Assembly (NCBI GenBank): GCA_945878745.1
Contig: CAMDVY010000139.1
Span: forward strand, 1 to 7,578
Direction: 5' to 3'
Length of the DNA: 7,578 bases
Source of the DNA: Klebsiella pneumoniae
GTDB taxonomy: Bacteria; Pseudomonadota; Gammaproteobacteria; Pseudomonadales; Azotimanducaceae
Both the position numbers and the translations under genes were made by a program. Positions 1-6,788 of this stretch are shown piece by piece; the stretch's first letter is position 1; each line of letters begins with the position of its first letter. A model generated the notes under the pieces. It worked only from the letters and a program-made list of their open reading frames with translations. It ran no database searches and was not told where the DNA came from.

Positions 1-683
1 TCATCGGTGATGAGCGTGGTGTCTGGTTTCGTGGCGACGTAGTGGGATTGCTGACGGCGCGTACACTGGGCATCCAGCACCTGGTCACGCCGGTCACCAG
101 TACAACGGCTTTGGAGCGATCACGGACGTTCCAGAGCATCGTGCGAACAAAGGTGGGATCACCGTATGTGCTTGAAGGTCTCGACCGTCTCATCGCAGCG
201 AATACAGACGGCGGCATTGCTGGCTTCGAGGCCAACGGCGGCTTCCTGCTGTCCACACCGGTGCGTCAGGCGGGCCGATCCCTGTCGCCCCTACCCACGC
301 GCGATGCGGCGTTACCCATCATTGCGTTGCTGGTCGCTGCCCGCTCACAAGGGTTGGTCCTCTCGTCGCTTCTCAATGGTCTGCCTGAGAGGTTTACTGC
401 CAGCGACCGTATCAAGGACTTCAGCCGTGAAAACTCAGCCAGACTTGTCAACCGGCTGAAGTCACCTGACGCGGCATCAACGCTTCTCGACAATCGCTGT
501 GGCCACCTCGCCAGCATCGACGAAACCGACGGTCTACGAATGACCTTCGTCAGCGGCGACATTGTCCATCTCAGGCCTTCAGGTAACGCCCCGGAGCTGC
601 GTTGTTATGTTGAAGCCGATGAGGTCTCGAGGGCGGCGGAACTGGTCGCCTTCACGTTGTCGAGGATCAGCGCCTCTGCCTGA
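1..683 (+). CDS. Phosphomannomutase/phosphoglucomutase family protein, 3' part (5' end outside window)
   Basis: This is the C-terminal part of an alpha-D-phosphohexomutase, which interconverts hexose 6- and 1-phosphates in the cytoplasm, usually for nucleotide-sugar and polysaccharide synthesis. The frame is open from base 3 to the TGA at 681-683. The GTG at 42 is not a credible start because the codons before it (reading IGDERGVWFRGD) already look like the end of the metal-binding domain II. Two later landmarks are visible: the sugar-binding loop GFEANGGF at 222-245, and the C-terminal phosphate-binding loop RPSGNAPELR at 573-602, a variant of the classical RxSGTEPxxR. The phosphoserine and metal loops lie outside the window, so activity cannot be judged. 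The loop wording EANGG rather than ExSGH suggests a divergent subfamily. Mannose versus glucose preference cannot be read. It is probably a separate unit from the downstream sugar operon, 113 bp away. Confidence 0.88.
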   Translation, partial: IGDERGVWFRGDVVGLLTARTLGIQHLVTPVTSTTALERSRTFQSIVRTKVGSPYVLEGLDRLIAANTDGGIAGFEANGGFLLSTPVRQAGRSLSPLPTRDAALPIIALLVAARSQGLVLSSLLNGLPERFTASDRIKDFSRENSARLVNRLKSPDAASTLLDNRCGHLASIDETDGLRMTFVSGDIVHLRPSGNAPELRCYVEADEVSRAAELVAFTLSRISASA

Positions 684-796
684 TTTTTCGACACTGATCG
701 GTGCCGCGATCTCTCGCAGCGGATCGATTCATCGGTCAGGCAGCCTCGCAGTCGATTCTTGTTAAGATGGTGACACCCGAGAAGATCAGGTCTCAC
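684..796 (+). promoter_or_regulatory. Intergenic leader that should hold the permease-operon promoter
   Basis: These 113 bp are the only sizeable non-coding gap in the window, so a promoter for the downstream three-gene operon is expected here unless transcription reads through from the mutase gene. A TAAGAT hexamer at 763-768 could serve as a -10 box, but no good -35 hexamer sits 17 bp upstream. A 5-bp inverted repeat (CGATC at 707-711, GATCG at 722-726) and two ATCGGT copies (697-702 and 731-736) are present but too short to call an operator. I see no terminator for the upstream gene. The assignment is from position, not from a convincing motif. Confidence 0.25.
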
Positions 797-2014
797 ATGA
801 CTGCGTCCTTGTACTCACGTCTCAGTGTGCTCATGTTCCTGCAGTTTTTTGTCTGGGGGGCCTGGTTCGTGACCCTCGGCACCTATCTCAACGGGCTGGG
901 TTTCTCCGGCACCGACATCGGTTCGGCTTATCTCACGAACAATATCGGCGCGATCTTTGCGCCGTTTTTTGTCGGCATGATCGCTGACCGGTTATTTGCG
1001 TCGGAACGGATCAGTGGCGTGCTCCATCTGGTGGGCGGAGTGATCCTGTATTACGTCAGCACACTCAGTGCAGTGAATGAGATCATCGTGTGGCTGCTTG
1101 TTTACAACGCCTGTTACATGTCGAGCCTGGCACTCGCCAACAGCATCGGTTTCGCGCACTTGAATGACCCCGATACCCAGTTTCCTCGTGTGAGGGTCTG
1201 GGGCACGGTCGGCTGGATCGTGGCGGGGTTGGCCATCACCTTCGTACTGGCCGGGTTCACCGACAACGTGGAAGCAACCCGTGTGCCGATGACGATGGCC
1301 GCAGCGTGCTCCATAGTTCTGGGTCTGTACTGCTTCACGCTGCCACACACGCCGCCCGCAGCCAAAGGCAAACAAGTGCGGATCGGCGACGTGCTCGGAC
1401 TCGACGCGCTGGCGCTGCTCAAGGACCGGTCATTTGGTCTGTTCGCCTTGAGTTCACTGCTGATCTGCATCCCGCTCGCGTTTTACTACAGCTTCGCCAA
1501 CCTTTTTCTCAATGAAATTGGCATGCAAGGTGTGGCCGCAAAAATGAGCCTCGGCCAGATGTCGGAAGCCTTGTTCATGTTGGCCATGCCACTGTGTTTC
1601 CGCCGGCTTGGCGTCAAATGGATGTTGCTGGTCGGCATGGTGGCATGGGTACTTCGTTATGGACTGTTTGCCTACGGCTCCATGGACCTGGTGGGCTTTC
1701 TCTATCTCGGCATCCTGCTGCATGGCGTGTGTTACGACTTCTTCTTCGTGACCGGTCAGATCTACGTGAATCAGCAGGCGACACCGGAGATACGCGCCAG
1801 TGCTCAGGGATTTCTTGCACTCATCACTTATGGCGTCGGCATGGCCATCGGTACCTATATCGCCGGCATGGTCGTTGATGCACACATCATCGACGGCGGT
1901 CACGAATGGCGTTCGATCTGGCTGTTGCCGTGCGCCTTTGCGGCAGGGATAGCGGTTCTCTTTGCGTTGGTTTTTCGTGAACCTGAGCGGCGCTCGGGAA
2001 GGAGTCCCTCATGA
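797..2014 (+). CDS. MFS permease of the nucleoside:H+ symporter (NHS, NupG-like) family
   Basis: A 405-residue inner-membrane transporter with about 12 hydrophobic segments, the usual size for the family. The N-terminal stretch LMFLQFFVWGAWFVTLGTYL (residues 12-31) is typical of the NHS branch (Pfam Nuc_H_symport). Two other family-like signatures are RVRVWGTVGWI (residues 131-141) and YDFFFVTGQIYV (residues 313-324). The ATG at 797 is preferred because it puts the first helix about ten residues from the N-terminus, as in relatives, and has AGG six bases upstream. An ATG at 767 and a GTG at 701 are in frame but would add unlike sequence. The stop overlaps the next start (ATGA), so it is translationally coupled to the TIM-barrel gene. 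Studied NHS members carry nucleosides. Beside sugar-oxidising and 3-keto-sugar enzymes, this one more likely imports a sugar or keto-sugar product; that substrate is inference. Confidence 0.85.
   Translation: MTASLYSRLSVLMFLQFFVWGAWFVTLGTYLNGLGFSGTDIGSAYLTNNIGAIFAPFFVGMIADRLFASERISGVLHLVGGVILYYVSTLSAVNEIIVWLLVYNACYMSSLALANSIGFAHLNDPDTQFPRVRVWGTVGWIVAGLAITFVLAGFTDNVEATRVPMTMAAACSIVLGLYCFTLPHTPPAAKGKQVRIGDVLGLDALALLKDRSFGLFALSSLLICIPLAFYYSFANLFLNEIGMQGVAAKMSLGQMSEALFMLAMPLCFRRLGVKWMLLVGMVAWVLRYGLFAYGSMDLVGFLYLGILLHGVCYDFFFVTGQIYVNQQATPEIRASAQGFLALITYGVGMAIGTYIAGMVVDAHIIDGGHEWRSIWLLPCAFAAGIAVLFALVFREPERRSGRSPS
1997..2004 (+). promoter_or_regulatory. Strong ribosome binding site for the TIM-barrel gene
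   Basis: GGAAGGAG lies six bases before the ATG at 2011, inside the 3' end of the permease gene. Together with the four-base ATGA overlap it fixes the start of the downstream gene and suggests that the two proteins are made in a coupled fashion. Confidence 0.8.
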
Positions 2015-2829
2015 GGATTTCTCGTCGAACCTCCCTGGCCATGCTCGGGTTGCTCGCGGGTGCGACGGCGCTACCAGCTCGCGCGTCGCTGCGCCGGGTC
2101 GAGCGCGCGGGTGTGCAGCTTTACACGCTGCGTGGCGCCATGGCCCTGGATGCTGCAGCGACGCTTGCTGCAGTCGCCGCAGCGGGTTACAGCGAAGTGG
2201 AGCCTGCTGGCACCGGCAACTTGAACGCCAACCAGTTTGCACAGGCGCTTCGTGACACGGGGCTTACTGCGCCATCAGCCCATGTGCCCTATGACTTGAT
2301 TAAAAACAAGCCAGAAGAACTGTTGGCGATGGCCCAGGTCATTGGGTGCGAATATCTGGTGCTGCCGTGGTTGTCACCGGAGTTCAGGACTGCCAGCGGT
2401 TATGGCGTTGCTATCGACCTGCTCAACCGCTTCGGTGATCAGTGCCACAAGTCAGGTGTACAACTTTGTTATCACAACCATGACTTCGAATTTGAGCGCG
2501 TCGATGGCGAGGTTGCCTTTGACCGGTTGCTCAGGGAATGTGATCGGGACCGGGTCAAGTTTGAACTGGATCTTTTTTGGGTGACTCACGCAGGTGCCGA
2601 CGGTGCTGCCTACCTGCGTGCGGATCCGCAGCGTTATCCGCTGTGTCATGTGAAGGACCGCACTGCTGCCGGTGAGATGGTGGACGTCGGGCAGGGCGTG
2701 ATCGACTTTGCCGCGCTCTTTGCGGCGGGTTCCGGTGTACGGCACTACTTCGTTGAACACGACAGACCAAAGGATGCACTCGCCAGCATCATTACCAGCA
2801 TTCAGGCACTCAAGCGGATTCGATACTGA
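2011..2829 (+). CDS. Tat-exported sugar phosphate isomerase/epimerase-like TIM barrel protein
   Basis: A 272-residue protein of the xylose-isomerase-like TIM barrel superfamily (Pfam AP_endonuc_2). Residues 1-26 form a twin-arginine signal peptide: the motif SRRTSLAML, a hydrophobic stretch, then PARA as cleavage site. The mature barrel shows the expected divalent-metal and catalytic landmarks: E62/E64 in SEVEP, YHNHDFEF (154-161), FELDLFWV (184-191), CHVKD (212-216) and FVEHD (247-251). Relatives annotated as sugar phosphate isomerases often act on non-phosphorylated sugars. Several sit beside GMC oxidoreductases or DUF1080 proteins and work on 3-keto sugars, by isomerisation or C-O bond elimination. 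A periplasmic location fits that role better than phosphosugar chemistry. The exact reaction is not readable. It overlaps the permease by four bases and the DUF1080 gene by one base (TGATG). Confidence 0.87.
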   Translation: MRISRRTSLAMLGLLAGATALPARASLRRVERAGVQLYTLRGAMALDAAATLAAVAAAGYSEVEPAGTGNLNANQFAQALRDTGLTAPSAHVPYDLIKNKPEELLAMAQVIGCEYLVLPWLSPEFRTASGYGVAIDLLNRFGDQCHKSGVQLCYHNHDFEFERVDGEVAFDRLLRECDRDRVKFELDLFWVTHAGADGAAYLRADPQRYPLCHVKDRTAAGEMVDVGQGVIDFAALFAAGSGVRHYFVEHDRPKDALASIITSIQALKRIRY

Positions 2830-3605
2830 TGCGACGCATTCTCGTTTTACTCCAGATCCTGGTATTCCCGACGATCGCTTACGGGGCGGATCAATGGGTG
2901 GCGCTCTTCAACGGCAAGGATCTCGAAGGATGGATGCCCAAAATTCGCGGACAGGAAACCGGTCACGATCCGGCGCAGACCTTCCGCGTCGAGGACGGGA
3001 ACCTTGTCGTCTCGTATGCAGGTTATGACTCCTTCGACGACCGCTTTGGGCATCTGTTTTTCAAACAACCCTATTCCCACTATCGACTGCGACTGGACTA
3101 TCGCTTTGTGGGTGAACAGGCGCCGGGTGCGCCGGACTGGGCGTTCAAGAACAGTGGTGTCATGGTGCACAGCCAGTCGCCTGACACCATGCCTGCACCG
3201 CAGGACTTCCCCATCTCGATCGAAGTTCAGTTCCTCGGTGGTCGTGGTGACGGCAAGCCTCGACCGACCGCCAACATGTGCTCTCCTGGCACTCACATCG
3301 TTTACGAAGGAGCATTCACGGAAACGCACTGCATCAACGCGGCCGCGCCGACCTTTCATGGCGAAGAATGGGTGCACGTGGAAGTTCTGGTGGAAGAAGA
3401 TCGGCTCGTTGAGCACTTTGTGAACCGTCAGTCAGTGATGCGCTACGGCGGATTGACGACTGGTGGGGGTGTCGTGTCCGGGCACCGCCCTGAACTGAAA
3501 CCGGAAGGCGCGCCGCTCAGGAAGGGTTATATCGCCTTGCAGAGCGAAGGGCATCCCATTCAGTTTCGCAATATCGCCATTCTCGACCTCAGCGCCGGTC
3601 GATAA
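2829..3605 (+). CDS. Secreted DUF1080 / 3-keto-disaccharide hydrolase family protein
   Basis: A 258-residue protein with a Sec-type signal peptide (residues 1 to about 19, ending IAYG before ADQW) and a single beta-rich, lectin-like DUF1080 domain (Pfam PF06439, now named for 3-keto-disaccharide hydrolase activity). Family hallmarks seen are ALFNGKDLEGW (25-35), FKNSGVMVHSQ (106-116), ISIEVQFLGG (129-138), CSPGTH (151-156), and the closing strand RKGYIALQSEGHPIQFRNIAI (231-251). Members of this family cleave glycosidic bonds of sugars already oxidised at C3, so the two dehydrogenases on the opposite strand are plausible suppliers of substrate. The ATG overlaps the preceding stop (TGATG). Its own Shine-Dalgarno is weak (AAGCGGA at 2812-2818), so coupling probably drives translation. 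It is the last gene of the plus-strand operon. The substrate glycoside is unknown. Confidence 0.9.
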   Translation: MRRILVLLQILVFPTIAYGADQWVALFNGKDLEGWMPKIRGQETGHDPAQTFRVEDGNLVVSYAGYDSFDDRFGHLFFKQPYSHYRLRLDYRFVGEQAPGAPDWAFKNSGVMVHSQSPDTMPAPQDFPISIEVQFLGGRGDGKPRPTANMCSPGTHIVYEGAFTETHCINAAAPTFHGEEWVHVEVLVEEDRLVEHFVNRQSVMRYGGLTTGGGVVSGHRPELKPEGAPLRKGYIALQSEGHPIQFRNIAILDLSAGR

Positions 3606-3616
3606 ATCGAAAACGA

Positions 3617-3632
3617 CACGCGTTCAGGCGTG
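3617..3632 (-). terminator. Weak candidate hairpin between the converging operons
   Basis: A five-base-pair stem (CACGC at 3617-3621 with GCGTG at 3628-3632) and a six-base loop span the stop codon of the minus-strand subunit-3 gene. On the minus strand it is followed by a modestly T-rich stretch (TCGTTTTCGATTTAT), as in a weak intrinsic terminator. The stem is short and no clear T-tract follows on the plus strand. With only 18 bp between the convergent stops, some element here is expected, but this one is marginal. Confidence 0.22.
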
Positions 3633-4223
3633 ACGTGCCCACGCGCGTTCGCCGGGTGTGTAGTCTACACACGGATCCCAGCGCCCAGGTGTTTCCACAT
3701 AACGCATCGCCTGGGTGTAACCAATCTCGGACGTGAAGTACCCGATCACCGTGAGTTGCTTGATCATGCTGAAGTAGTGGGGTGTTTCCTCGGTGCCGAG
3801 AGTGAGTGCATGGTCGTGCGCCTCCTTGTCGAGACGGATGAGTAACTCTTGACGCTGTTTCGCATCGGCTTCCAGAAAACCACGTTGAAATGTACTGATG
3901 CACTCCGATTCGAGCTTTGTCATGCCGTCCATGAAGACACGGCGTTCATCCGGTGAGTAGGTGTCTGTCACCATCACGGCGATGAATGCGCCCACAACAG
4001 CAGCCTTTGCGCCGGGTGTGTCGGTCGCCGGCAGAATGGTTTCGGATACTTCGTCGAGCCAGGCAATCTGTGCGTTGGTGAAATCGCTGCTTGTCGCGTT
4101 GAGGTGACGATCTGAGCCACTCGCGCATGCGCTCAGCAGCGTGCTGGCGCCCGCAAGCGTGGTGATTCCAGCAGCACGCAGTGCCAACAGGATGACTTCG
4201 CGACGGGATTGATTCGATGTCAT
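3624..4223 (-). CDS. Gluconate 2-dehydrogenase subunit 3 family protein (small partner of GMC1), Tat lipoprotein
   Basis: A 199-residue small subunit of the Gluconate_2-dh3 family (Pfam PF13618), which pairs with an FAD-containing GMC subunit and is thought to assist its export, maturation or anchoring. The start at 4223 is chosen because GAGGAG lies seven bases upstream and the signal peptide begins there; an in-frame start at 4274 would add 17 unlike residues overlapping GMC1. The N-terminus has twin arginines (R7-R8), a hydrophobic stretch and a lipobox LSAC with Cys33, so a Tat-exported lipoprotein is predicted. Family landmarks are TILPATDTPGA (62-72), LTVIGYFTSEIGYTQAMRYV (157-176), and the tail CVDYTPGERAWA (185-196). 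It follows GMC1 by 16 bp in the same operon. It has no redox motif of its own. Confidence 0.9.
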   Translation of the reverse strand: MTSNQSRREVILLALRAAGITTLAGASTLLSACASGSDRHLNATSSDFTNAQIAWLDEVSETILPATDTPGAKAAVVGAFIAVMVTDTYSPDERRVFMDGMTKLESECISTFQRGFLEADAKQRQELLIRLDKEAHDHALTLGTEETPHYFSMIKQLTVIGYFTSEIGYTQAMRYVETPGRWDPCVDYTPGERAWARHA

Positions 4224-4230
4224 GACCGTT

Positions 4231-4236
4231 CTCCTC
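4231..4236 (-). promoter_or_regulatory. Ribosome binding site fixing the start of the first subunit-3 gene
   Basis: CTCCTC on the plus strand reads GAGGAG on the coding strand, seven bases before the ATG at 4223. It supports this start over the longer frame that would begin at 4274. The site lies in the 16-bp gap after the GMC1 stop. Confidence 0.75.
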
Positions 4237-4239
4237 GGG

Positions 4240-5925
4240 CTAGATGCTTCGCCGATGCAGCTCGTCCACGGCATGTGCTGCTGCGCGGGCTGTCAGAGCC
4301 ATATAGGTCAGCGAAGGATTCTGGTTGGCCGATGAAGTCATGCAGGCACCGTCGGTAACAAACACATTGGGTGCATCCCACACCTGATTCCAGCTGTTCA
4401 GTACGGATGACTCCGGGTCGCGGCCCATACGCGCGGTACCCATCTCGTGGATGCCCATGCCGGGTGAATAACCTGCGTCGTACGTGGCGATGTCCCGGGC
4501 ACCCGCGGCGTCGAGCATCTCTGCCATGTCATTCATCATGTCCTTGCGCATCGCTGTTTCGTTCGCGCCGATTTCACAATCGATCGCGAGCACAGGCATG
4601 CCCCACTTGTCGGTACGGGTGTGATCGATACTGACCTGATTCGCGTGATTCGGCAGCATCTCGCCGAATGCGGTCGCACCGAGGGTCCATTCACCAGGGG
4701 TTGCCAAAGCGTCCTTGAACGCGGGTCCAACGCCGAGTTCCCGCACCCCGCGGCTCCAGTCTTCCCGTCCGGCACCACCCTGATAGCCAAAGCCGCGCAA
4801 GTAGTCTCGCTTGTCCCCATCGAGATTCCGGTAGCGGGGGATGTAGAAGCCGGTGGGTCTGGCTCCAAAATAATACTTGTCGTCCAGACCATCCAGCCGA
4901 CCACGAGCGCCCAGGCGGAAGTGATGGTCCATCAGATTGTGTCCCAGCGCACCACCACGACTGCCGAGACCACCCGGCCACACGTCGGTTGCCGAGCGCA
5001 TCAGGAGCCACGTCGAGTTCAGCGTGGATGCACACAGAAAGACGATGCGCGACGGATACTCCGTCGTGTTTCCTGTCACAGCATCTTGCACACGCACTCC
5101 GACAACGCGTTTTTTGTCCTTGTCGTAGTTCAGTTCGGTGACGATGGCAAAAGGCCGCAGCACGAGCTTGCCGGTGGCCACGGCGGCAGGCAGGGTGGAA
5201 GACTGGGTAGAAAAGTAGGCGCCGAATGGACAACCGAGCGAACAGGCACTGCGATGCTGACAGGGTGCGCGTCCTGGCAGAGCCTGCGTCAGGTTGGCGG
5301 TTCGTCCCGGGATGATCCGGCGACGCCCACCAAACGCCTTTTGCAAACGCTCTGCGGAGCGAGCTTCCCCACAGTTCAGTGCCATAGGCGGCTGAAACTT
5401 TCCGTCAGGCAACTGCGGCAGGTTTTCGATCGAGCCTGAAATTCCAGCGAACGCTTCGACATGGTCGTACCACGGCGCGAGGTCGGCGTAGCGAATGGGC
5501 CAATCCACCGCGATCCCGTCGCGTGCGTTGGCTTCGAAGTCGTAGTCGCTCCATCGATAACTCTGGCGGCCCCAGGTCAGCGATCGACCGCCCACCTGAT
5601 AACCGCGATACCAGTCGAATCGCTTGATCTCGGTGTAGGGTGCATCCTGGTCAGACACCCACCAATCCAGGTTTTTCTCGTTCAGCGGGTAGTCACGGCG
5701 CAGCACCGGGTAAGCGAGCTCCATGGCGTGTGTGCGCTGACCACGGTGCGGATACTCCCAGGGTGCCTTGGTTGCGTTGACATAATCCTTCACGTGCTCG
5801 ACGTTTTTGCCGCGCTCCAGCAGCAGCACGTTGAGACCACGCTCCGTCAGCTCCTTTGCGGCCCAGCCCCCCGCAATGCCGGAGCCGACGACGATGGCGT
5901 CGAATTCAATGTCGGTCTTGGACAC
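4240..5925 (-). CDS. GMC family FAD-dependent sugar dehydrogenase, large subunit (GMC1)
   Basis: A 561-residue GMC oxidoreductase, complete and of usual length. The FAD dinucleotide-binding fold opens with VVGSGIAGGWAAKEL (12-26) and LLLERG (34-39). The flavin/substrate loop YQVGGRSLTWGR is at 109-120. A cysteine cluster C222-x5-C228-x3-C232 (5230-5262) matches the spacing of the [3Fe-4S] ligands known in FAD glucose dehydrogenase catalytic subunits. The catalytic pair is H493 in GIHEMGTARMG and N536 in ANQNPSLT. Such enzymes oxidise sugar hydroxyls and pass electrons to a cytochrome or quinone rather than O2. With the 3-keto-sugar enzymes nearby, C3 oxidation of a glycoside is the leading guess. 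It starts at GTG 5925 with AAGGAG eight bases upstream and ends at TAG. It has no signal peptide and would need co-export with its Tat-signal partner. Confidence 0.92.
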   Translation of the reverse strand: MSKTDIEFDAIVVGSGIAGGWAAKELTERGLNVLLLERGKNVEHVKDYVNATKAPWEYPHRGQRTHAMELAYPVLRRDYPLNEKNLDWWVSDQDAPYTEIKRFDWYRGYQVGGRSLTWGRQSYRWSDYDFEANARDGIAVDWPIRYADLAPWYDHVEAFAGISGSIENLPQLPDGKFQPPMALNCGEARSAERLQKAFGGRRRIIPGRTANLTQALPGRAPCQHRSACSLGCPFGAYFSTQSSTLPAAVATGKLVLRPFAIVTELNYDKDKKRVVGVRVQDAVTGNTTEYPSRIVFLCASTLNSTWLLMRSATDVWPGGLGSRGGALGHNLMDHHFRLGARGRLDGLDDKYYFGARPTGFYIPRYRNLDGDKRDYLRGFGYQGGAGREDWSRGVRELGVGPAFKDALATPGEWTLGATAFGEMLPNHANQVSIDHTRTDKWGMPVLAIDCEIGANETAMRKDMMNDMAEMLDAAGARDIATYDAGYSPGMGIHEMGTARMGRDPESSVLNSWNQVWDAPNVFVTDGACMTSSANQNPSLTYMALTARAAAHAVDELHRRSI

Positions 5926-5933
5926 GGGCTGCT

Positions 5934-5939
5934 CTCCTT
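5934..5939 (-). promoter_or_regulatory. Ribosome binding site for GMC1 with a GTG start
   Basis: CTCCTT on the plus strand reads AAGGAG on the coding strand, eight bases before the GTG at 5925. It lies in the 24-bp gap after the second subunit-3 gene and supports the GTG start, which also gives the normal GMC N-terminus beginning MSKTDIEFDAIVVGSG. Confidence 0.75.
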
Positions 5940-5949
5940 ATGCTCTCAG

Positions 5950-6654
5950 TTACGCTTTCAATCCCAATCGATCGAGTTGTTGTTGCAGATGGGCGAGGGC
6001 TTCTTCGCTGGGGCCGGGATAATCTCCTGCAATCGGCTGATTGCCGACGTAACCGAGTTCGCGAATGCCTTCCGGGCTCGAATAGAACATGCCCGCGACA
6101 AGTAGCCGAAAACGCGCCATGAACTGTACCGCGCCGGCCAGCGTCGGCGGGTAGGCGCGCTCGGGAAAGGCGATGTCATCAACGAGCGCCAGTTGATCAC
6201 TGCTCTTGAGTGCCACGAAAGAGGCGCTGTGTCGCCGCTGGGCTTCGCGATCAAGCCAGTCGAAGCCGGCCAGCAGCAGTTTCCGATCCGCTTGCTGATC
6301 CGGGTAGGGCGCACTGATCCACTCATCGAGCACATCAACAACACCAGCCTGGCTCGCGCCTGGAATGTCATCCTCCGCCGGGATCAGTATGTCTGCCAAC
6401 ACCGCAACGAGTACCCGGGATTTTTCATCGAGGCTATTGGGCCAGGTAATGACGGGGTGAATGAGGTTCGGATCGGTGCCATAACCTTTGGCGCTGACAG
6501 GTTTCATCTGTGGCCAGGACCAGGGCGCTGCAGATTCAACATCGGTGGCGATTGTGCAACCGAACGGCAGTGCGCTGCTGACGGCGAACAGCGCTGCGCG
6601 ACGCAGCGATTCACGGCGTGTCAGCCCACCTTGTCGATTGAGCGGCCCAGTCAC
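5950..6654 (-). CDS. Gluconate 2-dehydrogenase subunit 3 family protein (small partner of GMC2), Tat signal
   Basis: A 234-residue small subunit of the Gluconate_2-dh3 family but clearly of another subtype than the 199-residue one downstream. The N-terminus carries a Tat motif LTRRESLRRAALF (11-23, RR at 13-14) and a hydrophobic run ending LPFGC with Cys33. That is a poor lipobox, so lipid attachment is uncertain. Family landmarks are VLADILIPAEDDIPGA (85-100) and YSSPEGIRELGYVGNQPIAGDY close to 191-212, a stretch typical of gluconate-dehydrogenase-like partners. The GTG start at 6654 overlaps the original stop of GMC2 (GTGA, four bases) and has GAGG six bases upstream. Its coding frame is intact even though its GMC2 partner carries a nonsense codon, so the subunit may be orphaned or may rely on readthrough. 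Ends with TAA, 24 bp before GMC1. Confidence 0.88.
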   Translation of the reverse strand: MTGPLNRQGGLTRRESLRRAALFAVSSALPFGCTIATDVESAAPWSWPQMKPVSAKGYGTDPNLIHPVITWPNSLDEKSRVLVAVLADILIPAEDDIPGASQAGVVDVLDEWISAPYPDQQADRKLLLAGFDWLDREAQRRHSASFVALKSSDQLALVDDIAFPERAYPPTLAGAVQFMARFRLLVAGMFYSSPEGIRELGYVGNQPIAGDYPGPSEEALAHLQQQLDRLGLKA

Positions 6655-6788
6655 ACCACACCTCGCTGCATGGCGCGAGCCAGCCAGTCCGCGTTACGCA
6701 TGGCCAGGGTCATCAAAGTCAGGGTGCAATTCTTGTGTGGGTTGGACACAAACACGCCACCATCGAATATGAAGAGATTGGATACGTC
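6651..6788 (-). pseudogene. C-terminal remainder of GMC2 beyond the in-frame TAG
   Basis: In the same frame as the upstream GMC2 fragment and directly after its TAG, 45 codons read a standard GMC_oxred_C ending: DVSNLFIFDGGVFVSNPHKN, then CTLTLMTLAMRNADWLARAM and a short tail to a TGA at 6651-6653. It aligns without gaps to residues 517 onward of GMC1. It includes the Asn (codon 6729-6731) matching GMC1 N536, the second catalytic residue, but the following Pro is Cys (6726-6728). The TGA overlaps the GTG of the next gene, the arrangement of a once intact coupled operon. It has no start signal of its own, so it is made only if the TAG is read through or is a sequence error. I judge it a gene remnant or readthrough extension. 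Confidence 0.75.
6661..6664 (-). promoter_or_regulatory. Ribosome binding site for the second subunit-3 gene (GTG start)
   Basis: CCTC on the plus strand reads GAGG on the coding strand, six bases before the GTG at 6654. It sits inside the last codons of the GMC2 frame. If ribosomes stop at the TAG 127 bases earlier, this site would have to work without coupling. Confidence 0.5.

Noticed and set aside
222..245. Mutase loop GFEANGGF lacking the usual ExSGH wording, as a sign of a dead enzyme
   Set aside because: The rest of the domain and the phosphate loop are well preserved, and loops of this kind appear to occur in a branch of the family; without the 5' half no loss of function can be claimed.
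684..796. Short inverted and direct repeats (CGATC/GATCG, two ATCGGT) as a possible operator
   Set aside because: The arms are only five or six bases and GATC/CGAT words are common in this DNA; no known regulator site is matched.
3600..3609. Palindrome CGATAAATCG at the DUF1080 stop as a terminator
   Set aside because: Four-base arms with a two-base loop cannot form a stable hairpin and no T-tract follows.
4621..5439. A long open frame (272 codons) on the plus strand, antisense to GMC1
   Set aside because: It lies wholly opposite a clear GMC gene, has no recognisable motif and reads as a low-complexity mix rich in Arg, Thr and Ser, as expected from the reverse frame of GC-rich coding DNA.
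5461..6105. A 214-codon plus-strand open frame across the GMC1 / subunit-3 junction
   Set aside because: It is antisense to two well-supported genes and crosses their intergenic gap. No family features or good ribosome site are seen.
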